Shown piece after piece: positions 1 through 8,042 of a stretch of 37,716 bases of DNA. The position numbers and the translations under genes were made by a program. The stretch spans positions 80,516 to 118,231 of the forward strand of contig BFEA01001180.1 of NCBI GenBank assembly GCA_003427395.1, written 5' to 3'. Source of the stretch: Chara braunii (taxonomy: Eukaryota > Streptophyta > Charophyceae > Charales > Characeae). The notes under the pieces are model-generated. The model saw only the letters and a list, made by a program, of their open reading frames with translations. It made no database searches and was not told the origin of the DNA. Position 1 is the stretch's first letter. Each line of letters starts with the position of its first letter.

Positions 1-95
1 GTGTCTGATGTTGGAAGCTGAGGAGGGGTTTAGTAGGCGGATGGATAGGATGTACCAGATTTTGGATGAGATGAAGGTGTTAATTACCATAGCTC
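1..95 (-). mobile_element. LINE fragment, exact copy of 9620-9714
   Basis: These 95 bases are identical to 9620-9714 inside the LINE further along the window. They encode, on the minus strand, part of the region after the reverse transcriptase active site (GRAMVINTFISSKIWYIL). The copy stops exactly at a sequencing-adapter junction, so it is more likely a misassembled mate-pair end than a second genomic insertion. Confidence 0.85.
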
Positions 96-133
96 CTGTC
101 TCTTATACACATCTAGATGTGTATAAGAGACAG
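96..133. other. Nextera mate-pair junction adapter (artefact)
   Basis: This is a perfect 38-bp inverted sequence: CTGTCTCTTATACACATCT followed directly by its reverse complement. That is the Tn5 mosaic end joined head to head, as in Illumina Nextera mate-pair circularisation junctions. It is library sequence left in the assembly, not genomic DNA. Confidence 0.98.
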
Positions 134-237
134 CGCCTGATGTTAGTGGCTGAAGTGGAACTTAGTAGGCGGATGGATAGGATGTACCAGATTTTGGATG
201 AGATGAAGGTGTTAATTACCATAGCTCTTCCCATCAG
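134..237 (-). mobile_element. Second LINE fragment, diverged copy
   Basis: This stretch repeats the segment at 1-95. It diverges over its first ~35 bases and then runs almost identically through the same LINE coding stretch to CCCATCAG. It lies between two adapter remnants, so its position here is not trustworthy, although the sequence itself comes from a related LINE copy. Confidence 0.8.
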
Positions 238-265
238 TACACATCTAGATGTGTATAAGAGACAG
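238..265. other. Truncated Nextera junction adapter (artefact)
   Basis: The last nine bases of the first mosaic end are followed by the complete second half (AGATGTGTATAAGAGACAG). It is a partial copy of the same library adapter seen at 96-133. Confidence 0.95.
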
Positions 266-1110
266 ACCCAGGGGTCCCGGACGTCCAACCCAGGTTTTTT
301 GTTTATTTATTTTCAAATTTTGCATCTTTATTTTTCTAAAACAACTCGTACCCCTGCAAAAAACAGAAATTCATTTCTAAAAAATACAGGTGAACTCAGG
401 GACCATATATCTGATGATAAAAAATGACCAAAAAAAAATCCAGCTTTTCTTTATATTTTTTGTTTTAGTTTTCTTGAAATCAAATTTAGTTTTTTATTTT
501 TAAAAAATCCTAAACAACGCCAGATTCCAAAAAACAAAATATGGGGTTGTAGGGCTTAAAATTCCCTACCACTCCATTTGTTTATTTATGTTTTTGGCCT
601 ATTATATTATTCAGGAAAAATCCGGTAAAATCGGGTCCGCGGCGCGGACCCGGTAGGCCGCGGAGGCGGCCGTGAATACGTCCGCCCTCCGAGCTCGGCC
701 CTGCGGACGCGTCCGTGGGTGTTTCATAGGGCACAGGAGCCCCGAAAGACGAAGACCACGACAAAGCCATCGACGAAGGGAGTGGAAGGGGTTGATGACG
801 CGTTCATGGCACCCGTCCTCGACGTCGCCATCGCAAGGTGGGATAAGGTGGTTGTCGTATTTCCCGGAGAGACGGTGATGTGGGATTGGGGACGCGCGAA
901 GGAAGGCGGGGGGGTTGGGGGCGTCGTGCATGTGCGTGTTCGTCGTGCGTGTTGTTTTCTCTCGCGCACTGCTGCTCTACCGTTACTTGGTTCGACACTC
1001 CTCGACAATCGTCGTGCCGTAGTGCACATATGTCATGGAACTTAGTGGGAGAGGAGGGCGGCGAGGGGGGGGGGGGGAGATGTTTCCTTTTGTGTTCGCC
1101 CCCCGCAGGC
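266..1110. other. No gene recognised; AT-rich then GC-rich
   Basis: From about 290 to 610 the sequence is AT-rich with many short A and T runs. From about 630 it becomes GC-rich with G-runs near 1060-1080. Short open frames exist on both strands, but none has recognisable protein features and some read through adapter sequence. Confidence 0.6.
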
Positions 1111-1389
1111 GTCCTGTGGTCACCAACACGTGGGATGATCTTGCCACGGGGATGGAGGTTGTCGCCAATGCGTTTTTGCAGGTGGAGAGGGAAGAGATGG
1201 AAGAGGGGGGATGTGGTAGAGGGTTGTGCTTCTGTCTCTTATACACATCTAGATGTGTATAAGAGACGGGTCCTGTGCTCGCCAACACGTGGGATGATCT
1301 TGGCACGGGGATGGAGGTTGTCGCCAACGAGTCTTTGCAGGTGGAGAGGGGAGAGATGAAAGAGAGATGTGGTAGAGGGGGTGTGCTTC
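1111..1389 (+). repeat. Two ~120-bp direct copies flanking an adapter
   Basis: 1111-1229 and 1270-1389 are near-duplicates, both running through AACACGTGGGATGATCTTG and GGGGATGGAGGTTGTCGCC to a G-rich end. The only thing between them is an adapter. This is what is expected when two similar reads, or two ends of one fragment, are joined across a mate-pair junction. Confidence 0.85.
1232..1267. other. Nextera junction adapter, last bases altered (artefact)
   Basis: This is the same head-to-head mosaic-end palindrome as at 96-133. The final AG is replaced by GG, so the last bases look mis-called or trimmed. Confidence 0.97.
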
Positions 1390-1472
1390 GTTCGGTTTCG
1401 TCTCAAACATGTTAAGGGTATGTGTTAGAGATGCGGGTGGGGGTGGAGACGATGGCGAGGGGGGGGAGAGAG

Positions 1473-1475
<3 letters not shown>

Positions 1476-1503
<28 letters not shown>
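1476..1503 (+). repeat. Poly-G run
   Basis: About 28 consecutive G residues follow a G-rich stretch that starts near 1458. Such a run can form G-quadruplexes, and it is also a common error product of two-colour sequencing chemistry. Its true length is uncertain. Confidence 0.85.
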
Positions 1504-1688
1504 TTGGTGATCGGTCGTGGTAGTGGACGTTTTCGTGATGGTGATCATCACCATCGTGGGTCGGTTGTCGTAGGGGTGTTTCATGAACCTTTCGTTTTCT
1601 TTATTTTTTTTTTTAAAGATGGCAAATCGATGTTCGAATCTGTTAAAGCGAACATGTAATTGTGTTGATTGATATTTGATAATGTCTA

Positions 1689-1985
1689 CATCGTGTTGTC
1701 GCTTCCTATTTATTCCGCTTTCATTTGCATTCACGAATGTTATGGTAAGGGGGACGTAACGGGGCTGTCTCTTATACACATCTAGATGTGTATAAGAGAC
1801 AGGTCCTTCGCTGCCAAATTTGACAAAGGGTGGTGAGAAGATGGGTGGCGAGGTCACTGGCCAGCACCAGTCTACGCCACGACCTTTGGCCTTTCGTGAT
1901 GGTGATCNACATCGTGTTGTTGCTTCCTTTTTATTTTGCTTTCATTTGCATTCACGAATGTTATGGTAAGGGGGACGTAACGGGG
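1689..1985 (+). repeat. ~76-bp direct copies on both sides of an adapter
   Basis: 1689-1764 and 1909-1985 both run from ACATCGTGTTG through TTTCATTTGCATTCACGAAT to GACGTAACGGGG. The stretch after the adapter also re-uses TTTCGTGATGGTGATC from about 1530 before the single N at 1908. The contig therefore appears to fold back onto itself here. Confidence 0.8.
1765..1802. other. Nextera mate-pair junction adapter (artefact)
   Basis: A complete, perfect 38-bp head-to-head mosaic-end junction, identical to 96-133. Confidence 0.98.
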
Positions 1986-2700
1986 TCAGGGATGCTTGCT
2001 TGAACATATGGTTGATGACAAAGTGAGGGATGTTCACACACGGCATTGCAAATATGCGAAGCAAAGATGCCAAAACAAATAACATACAACAACATCGTGC
2101 AATTATGTACTTTTCATTCATCGTCAAAGAAGAAGACAAGCCACGCAACATAAATAATTTACATGATATGTTGTTAGATTGTTGTGTTTCGTACAAAAAA
2201 AAGCAGGCGACGACACACTTTGCAAAAAACAAAGGCCTTTGAGGCAACTTCAATCCCAAGTTTTGGGAAACAGAACACACACGATGAAGACTCGACCACA
2301 TCACCCAGACACGTCACCCACAGTGACACCATAGTACACGACAATTACGGTCGGCACATGCACGCGCGTCACGTTGCCCCCGCTGACTACTCGTTGGACT
2401 GCACCATCGCGATCAACCCCACGCGCCGACACCCTCCTGAACGGCGCGCAGTGCGAAACAAAACCGAACGAAACTTCTGACACACGCCGCCCCGTGCACG
2501 ACAACCCACAGCGAAACAGTCGTCGCTGCTTCAACTCGCCATTTCTAGAAAACGGCCCCGCACACACAATGACCCCAACTCAGACGACCACCCCTTCCAG
2601 GACAATACACCTCCCGCATCGTCTGCTATGATTTCTCACCTGCTCCCGACGTCGTCCGCTCCGATTTGTCGCCACAACCACGTCATCGCAGTTGACCGCT
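1986..2700. other. No gene recognised
   Basis: The sequence becomes A- and C-rich toward the transposase pseudogene. Some short open frames exist but none shows a motif. It may be flanking or 3' sequence of the Harbinger element, but I could not find terminal inverted repeats for that copy. Confidence 0.5.
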
Positions 2701-2718
2701 CCGCACGCCTGGCCGTGC

Positions 2719-4065
2719 TCACTGCGCACCCATTCTCTCCGCTAGTGCGTCCCACAGAATGAGCGCATCCCCCGTCGACAACTCCATGCACATCAGCCTC
2801 AAGGACCACTGCATCCCAAGATCCACAATGCGACGCACACCGTCCGGCCCGACCTCCCACAGTGGATTATCGTCGAAGGGGATGTCCCCGTCGATGAGTA
2901 TGTTGTGCTGAATGCAGACGGCAACGAACTGTTGCGGCAACGTCTCCATGTTCGTCTTGTGCGAGGGAAGGAACAACCTCCACATCCCCTTCAGTCTGTC
3001 GAAAGCCCTGTCAACTGCTCCCCTCGCCGTCTTCTGCTTGTTGTCGAAGTGCAACTCCGACGGGTGTTGTGAGAGACCGCCGTAGGGGACGACTACCCAT
3101 TCGGAGGGGGGATAACCATTGTCGTTCAGCAGATACCCGTTCGTCTGCACACCGAAAGGCAGCATGACAGGTGGCCCAGTGAAAAGCTCCCCTGCCTTAG
3201 CGCGCGCCAATAAACTCGACAGGTGCACGATCCTCACGTCGTGGCAACTTCCCGGATAACCGATGAACACATCCAGCACGCGCAAGTTCAGATTGACAAC
3301 AACCTGCGCCTGGACAGATAAACGTCGTTCTCTATCGTAGTAGTCCTCCCCGGGGCAATTCGCTGGCTTGTCGATGAAGATGTGGGTGCAGTCGATGCAC
3401 CCATGGCAGTTAGGGAAACCCATGTCAGCGAAAGCGTGCAAGACAACCGCCTTTTGCAGCCCCGTCGGCCAGGATATCTTGTCGGGGTATGCACTCAGCA
3501 ACGCCTCAGTCACATCCAGCACAGCCACCAACCCGGAAGATCTGCCAATGCCGAAGCTGCATGTCCCGTTCTCGTACGTCTCCCCAGACGCCCACCTGTA
3601 CAAAGTGTACGCGACAATGTGGTCAGGCTGGAGGGGCTCCCTATAGAAAGTGACACGCCATTCAAGGGAGGTAGACAAAGCTTCCGTGATCTCTCGGAAC
3701 ACACGTGGCGACATGCGCAGCTTGTCCTTGAAGTAGTCCGCCGTCGCGTCGTCGCATTGCCGCAGATCCTCCCACGTCCCGTCTGTCCGTCGCTTCATCC
3801 ACCACCTGGGCGTCGCTCTGGGAAATGCTCCACACCCCATGGCGTAGCACACCTGCAGCACGGCGTCGCAAATGGCACCACTGTCGTCTCCCTCCACATT
3901 CATGGACTGCAGCGTCCTCTTCCGCCATGCGCGAATGGCCGCTCTCATCCTCCCCTCGCTCCTCTGCAATTAACACCGGAAGAGGATGGCGTTCACGGCC
4001 GCTGCCACCGCCGTCCTCTCCGCCTTGCTCAGTGTGTTACGGCCCGCCTCCCCGTTCATGGCCAT
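2719..4065 (-). pseudogene. PIF/Harbinger (HARBI1/ALP1-like) DDE transposase, broken
   Basis: The frame encodes a DDE_Tnp_4-type nuclease that would cut and join transposon ends in the nucleus. Numbering from the TTG that follows the stop, the main frame has GCIDCTHIFID (Asp193), PGSCHD (Asp244) and LNDNGYPP (Asp283). The place of the third acidic residue reads AVDRAFDRLKGMW, with Asp320 where the family normally has Glu. An in-frame TAA at 3970-3972 separates this 416-residue frame from an upstream segment in the same phase (MNGEAGRNTLSKAERTAVAA). The first ATG after the stop is at about 3948. A shorter relative at 33480-33758 aligns across this joint without a stop, which supports a nonsense mutation rather than a true start. 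The family match is secure; loss of activity is inferred from the stop and the Glu-to-Asp change. No terminal inverted repeats were found around this copy. Confidence 0.85.
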
Positions 4066-4961
4066 CGCCAAAACTGGTACTGTCGACGTGGGCATCGCGA
4101 AGTGCAGAAGACTCCACGTGTGTCGGGCCGCACAACAGCGTTGCTGCGAGTGACGACCGGAGTGCACAGCGTACACATCGACGACGAAGGTGAGCCTGCG
4201 AAGACGACAATGATGGCGATCGTGTGACGGCGTGTCTGCTGCTTCGGACGCGTACATGTACGTTCGCCGTGCCCGCCGACACGCAGCCGCCACCCCGTAC
4301 CGAAACGCTTCCGCCGAGGAATGTTGCTGCCGTCAGCCGCAAGGGACACCCACGCCGCCGTCAGTCGCTCAAGGAAATTTGAATTTTGAATTTTGAACCC
4401 GGGACTGCGCTCCTTTTTCGAGCCATTTTTTTTTCCCCCCGCCAACTTTCGAATTCGCGACGCCCGCTCGAGCTGGACCAACGACGTCGGCACGGACACA
4501 CCTTGCAGGACCAACCTCCTCCTCCCCCCCCCGTCCGCTTGTTGATATATGAAACTAGCCATGGAAGGCCCCGAGGAATCGTCCTCGGGGAACAATTCCG
4601 AGGATGAGTGGAACAACGGCGCGAATTTCCTCGGGCGACGACGGGAGAATTTCCTCGGGCCCCGAGGACGGCCCAAGGAGTGTCGAACGAGCCCCTCTTT
4701 CTTTTTCGTTTGCCGTTTGCCTGGCGCTGGTTTGCTGGAGGAACAGCAAAAGGAACCAGGCACGTGGTATGAAGAATGAAGACTGGAGCTTAAGGGACAG
4801 ACCTTTCTAGACAGAATTGCGACGGCAAAAGAATGAGCCAGTGGCGGACACAAGCACCCACCACAAGGGTGTTGTTCTGCAGGGTATAGGGTTGCTCAGG
4901 CCTCCTACCATGACACAATGTCTTCCTGAAAAGCATAGGAACAGGAAAACAGTATATCATA
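4066..4961. other. No gene recognised; short CCTCGGG repeats
   Basis: Most of this stretch has no recognisable coding sequence. At 4570-4675 there are repeated, partly palindromic words: CCCGAGGA/TCCTCGGG pairs and two copies of GAATTTCCTCGGGC. Around 4376-4396 there is a small TTTTGAA direct repeat. These could be subterminal repeats of a DNA transposon, but I cannot assign them. Confidence 0.4.
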
Positions 4962-5172
4962 CAGGGACGCTGGACCCCGTTTCCAGCACAATGTCATGCT
5001 TTACATACTGCGTTGTACAGGGACGCTGGACCCGATTTCCAGCAGGTGCTGCTCCCCACTAATAGATGGAGCCTTCAACGATGGAGGCCACTTATTGGGG
5101 CTGCTCTTATCACCTTCAACACTGGAGGACACTTATTGGGGCTGCTCTTATAACCTCTATAAGTGACCCTCC
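4962..5172 (+). repeat. Left inverted arm of composite element
   Basis: It contains hairpin words at 4964-4987 and 5021-5044, then GCAGGTGCTGCTCCCCACTA and two tandem ~45-bp pieces each ending GGGGCTGCTCTTAT. It pairs with 7573-7744. Confidence 0.7.
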
Positions 5173-5423
5173 GCCCCGACGTTCTCAAAGCAAAAAAAAA
5201 CACAAAAAGGTGGTCCCGTAGGCCCAAAGCCAGGGTGTATATGACAAGGGCCCAGGCACTGGGGGCTGAAGTGGAGGGAGACAATAGCTGGCAGCGCCAG
5301 TGTATTGCGTTGGCCCTTGGGCAAATACTCCCGAGGAAAAAGGAGAGAGGAAAGTTGGTCAAACCTCTTTAAGATACCACCTTTCTTACCTCTACCCACT
5401 TGCAAAGCTCCATAGGATTCTTC

Positions 5424-5597
5424 CTGTGGGCCTCGCCACACCACTGTCAAAAGAAAAAAGTATGAGTGCATCTTCCTCAGAAAATGGCAAGATGCATCCG
5501 TTACTATGCATAGTAAGGGATGCATCTTACGGCTCTCTGATGGTACATGCACTTGAACTTGTCTCGTCTTGACAGTGATGATGTGGCGAGACCCACA
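5424..5597. mobile_element. Short foldback (MITE-like) element
   Basis: The left end CTGTGGGCCTCGCCACACCA with CTGTCAA is repeated in inverse at 5569-5597. The ~174-bp interior has no coding potential and includes a near-perfect 40-bp palindrome at 5489-5528 (one mismatched pair). I infer a MITE. Related ends occur at 5600-5725 and 12489-12521. Confidence 0.6.
5489..5528. repeat. Near-perfect 40-bp palindrome
   Basis: The arms begin AAGATGCATCC and meet at TATGCATA. Only one base pair (G opposite G) breaks the symmetry. It lies in the centre of the foldback at 5424-5597 and would form a strong hairpin in RNA or single-stranded DNA. Confidence 0.85.
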
Positions 5598-5599
5598 GC

Positions 5600-5725
5600 G
5601 GCCATAGCCACACCACTCTGAAAATGTGCAAAATGTGCATGAACTTCCTGCTAGATCATGGCCAGATGCCCCTGCCATTTTTTTATTTTTTTTTTCACAT
5701 TTCGAGAGTGGTGTGGCAAGGGCCT
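5600..5725. mobile_element. Second short foldback, related ends
   Basis: Left GCCACACCACTCTGAAAATG (5608-5627) is matched in inverse by CACATTTCGAGAGTGGTGTGGC (5696-5717, two mismatches). It shares the GCCACACCACT core with the neighbouring foldback. The ~80-bp interior includes a long T run. No coding capacity. Confidence 0.55.
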
Positions 5726-5998
5726 GTATCTCTTTCACTTCCAGTCTTCCATTACCTGTTCCATGCTGGGCAATCAAGTTCACCCACCATAGGAAGCCAG
5801 GAAGCCTTCGAAGTAAGCGGTGTCAATCCTCTTCGTTTCACAGAGAGAGCTGGCACCACAATTCTTGTCCAAGCATAGGCTACATGGACCACAATTTTTT
5901 ATTTTTTATTTTTTCACCCGCCACAATCTGCAAGCAGAAGGCTTTTTTTCTTTTTCTGACTTTCTATTTTTGACAGTTTCATCATTTTTTTTTTCTTC

Positions 5999-6049
5999 AA
6001 TTTGGACCATTTTTCTCGATTTATGTGTGTCATCCTTCCGCAAGGGCCC
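5999..6049 (-). pseudogene. U6 snRNA 3'-half fragment
   Basis: Read on the minus strand this matches the 3' half of plant-type U6 spliceosomal RNA: GGCCC, a diverged TGCGCAAGG, AAGGATGACAC, AAATCGAG and ATGGTCCAAATT, followed by an A-rich tail. The 5' half (ACAGAGA box, AGC triad) is absent, so it cannot make a working snRNA. The A-rich tail suggests retroposition. The identification rests on my knowledge of the U6 sequence. Confidence 0.8.
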
Positions 6050-6238
6050 TTTGATCATTTTCAAGTCAATTGTTGCAAGAAGGGCGGACTTCCCGCCCAC
6101 CTCCCCCCATTTCCCCCCCCTCCGCTCCCCCCTTAAAAAAAAGAGAAAGGTAGACTTCGGGCTGATCTGGAGGTGTTGGGCCCTGACAGGCCCCAAAAAA
6201 AAAAAAAAAACTAAAAAAAAACAACAACAACCAGATGA

Positions 6239-7372
6239 CCAGGGGCGAGGTCCCACTAGCAGCGGGATAGGATAGAAACGAGTTTGTGGGGCAGTTGAGT
6301 GACCCCAATCCTGCCGTGCAGTAGTCGTGATCCCACGGTCAGTGTTTTACTTGTATTACCCGGAAAAATTAGGAGATCTTCGTTCCCCTCAGACAGCTTC
6401 CCGCCAGAATCTTTTCAATCGGTTGGGGGTGTGGCCAACCCCAAACCAGGTTGGGGTCCGCCTCAGCCCACTGGATGAGAAGATTTTCAGCATTTTACTT
6501 GCGGTTGTGCAATTATCTCATTGGGTGGAGCCCTCCTTCAATCACGGAGTATATGGAGGGTGTCAGGATCACTGCTGTCAGAAGTCGATTTTATTCCAAA
6601 AAAATGTGGCGGCTACTTTGTTCACTGTTTTTGCAACCACCACCATCAGATCANNNNTGATCTGATGGCTGGGAAGCACTCTGCCGTGATTTCAGGTGGG
6701 AGGTCTCTGTTTCTTTTTTTTTTTTTTTTGCGTTTCTCCTGTTTTCTCAGCCCAGAAATTCGTAATGAACCTGTCGGGCCGCTGCCACTCAGTGTCACAC
6801 TGGATCGGCCACACTCCTATCCGACTGCTAATGGGACCTCCCCCAGAAACGCAAAAAAAAAAAAAAGAAACAGAGACCTCCCACCTGAAATCACGGCAGA
6901 GTGCTTCCCAGCCATCATCTCACAAATGATCTGATGGTGGTGGTTGCAAAAACAGTGAACAAAGTAACCGCCACATTTTTTTGGAATAAAATCGACTTCT
7001 GACAGCAGTGATCCTGACACCCTCCATATACTCCGTGATTGAAGGAGGGCTCCACCCAATGAGATAATTGCACAACCGCAAGTAAAATGCTGAAAATCTT
7101 CTATCCAGTGGGCTGAGGCTGACCCCAACCTGGTTTGGGGTTGGCCACACCCCCAACCGATTGAAAAGATTCTGGCGGGAAGCTGTCTTTGCACGGACAT
7201 GCCCAGTGTTAAGGAGAGGAGGAGGGGAATGAAGATCTCCTTCTTTTTTCGGGTAATACATGTGAAATACTGACCGTGGGATCACGAGTACTGCACGGCA
7301 GGATTTGGGTCACTCAACTGCCCCACAAACTCGTTTCTATCCTATCCCGTTGCTAGTGGGACCTCGCCCCAG
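6239..7372. mobile_element. 1.1-kb foldback element with ~500-bp arms
   Basis: The left arm (6239-6737) and right arm (6845-7372) are inverted copies that look nearly identical over most of their length. The right arm carries one extra ~35-bp piece near 7196-7230. The ends read CCAGGGGCGAGGTCCCACTA and, inverted, CTGGGGCGAGGTCCCACTAG. The ~107-bp spacer holds another weaker copy of the end motif (near 6828). There is no coding frame beyond fragments. The four Ns at 6654-6657 lie in the left arm opposite unbroken right-arm sequence. The structure could be read into a long hairpin RNA. It belongs to the same end-motif family as 16702-16887, 31579-31754 and 31831-34780. Confidence 0.8.
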
Positions 7373-7478
7373 AAGGCCATTCGGAATTGCCTGAGGCCGC
7401 CGGCGAGTTCAATGATGATATCTCAAAGCAGATTTGAAGCCTTTCTTTTTTTTTTTCTTTTTTTTTTCTTTTTTTTTT

Positions 7479-7530
7479 ATGCGTGTCATCCTTGCGCAGG
7501 GACGGTGCTAATCTTCTCTGTATCGTTCCA
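7479..7530 (-). pseudogene. U6 snRNA internal fragment
   Basis: The minus strand reads TGGAACGATACAGAGAAGAT, then TAGCA, then CCCTGCGCAAGGATGACACG. This is the highly conserved U6 core with the ACAGAGA box and the AGC triad; one short patch (CCGT for the usual TGGC) differs. Both ends run into A/T homopolymers and the 5' stem and 3' end are missing. It is a retroposed or template-switched fragment, not a functional gene. Confidence 0.88.
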
Positions 7531-7572
7531 TTTTTATTTTTTTTTTATTTTTTTTTTCCTGTTAACTTCAGG

Positions 7573-7744
7573 CCAGGGAGCCTCACTTGAAGAGGTGATA
7601 AGAGCATCCCCTTCAAGTGGGTTCCTGTGTAGAAGACTCCATCTATTGGTGGGGAGCTGCACCTGCTGGAAACCGGGTCCAGCATCCCTTGAGCAATATT
7701 GTCCAATATACAAAGAAGCTGCTGAAAAATGGGTCCAGCGTCCC
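7573..7744 (-). repeat. Right inverted arm of composite element
   Basis: This is the inverse of 4962-5172. Hairpin words are at about 7665-7690 and 7719-7744, and the inner end reads AGAGGTGATAAGAGCATCCC. Confidence 0.7.
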
Positions 7745-8042
7745 AAAATAAATGTAACGAATCTGATTCAGCCTCCTAATACTGGAATGATTAGTTACTT
7801 AAAATTCCTCCTACAACAGCTTAAGGCCGTGGGCCTCACAGACTGCCCAGAAAAGGCAGTAAGCAATACTCAATGCCGGGAAAAACTCCTGGTTACTTGA
7901 AGAGGAAGGAAGAAGCTAGGTATTCAAAGTAGAAACCTGCCAAACTGAGAGAGTGTTGCAGTAATTTATCGGACGAAATGAAGTGGAAGGGATGAGGGAA
8001 AACACTTTACAGAGAGAAAAGAGGTATGGGGGGGATGAGGGA
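7745..8042. other. Probable LINE 3' region, no gene
   Basis: Non-coding sequence between the composite element and the LINE stop codon at 8043. It probably includes the LINE 3' untranslated region; a poly(A) boundary was not obvious. Confidence 0.4.

Larger units (their letters stand above)
4962..7744. mobile_element. Composite element bounded by ~200-bp inverted arms
   Basis: The left arm (4962-5172) and right arm (7573-7744) are imperfect inverted repeats. Both carry two copies of a hairpin word (GGGACGCTGGACC...TTTCCAGC), then AGCTCCCCACTAATAGATGG-like sequence, then a CTCTTATCACCT-like inner end. Between the arms lie two short foldbacks, two U6-derived fragments and a 1.1-kb palindrome. 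This reads as a nest of non-autonomous elements. No coding capacity was found inside. I do not recognise the outer family, and no clear target duplication was seen. Confidence 0.6.

Noticed and set aside
103-1359. Open frames reading through adapters (with VSYTHLDVYKRQ or CLLYTSRCV)
   Set aside because: They are translations of library adapter sequence joined to genomic scraps, not genes.
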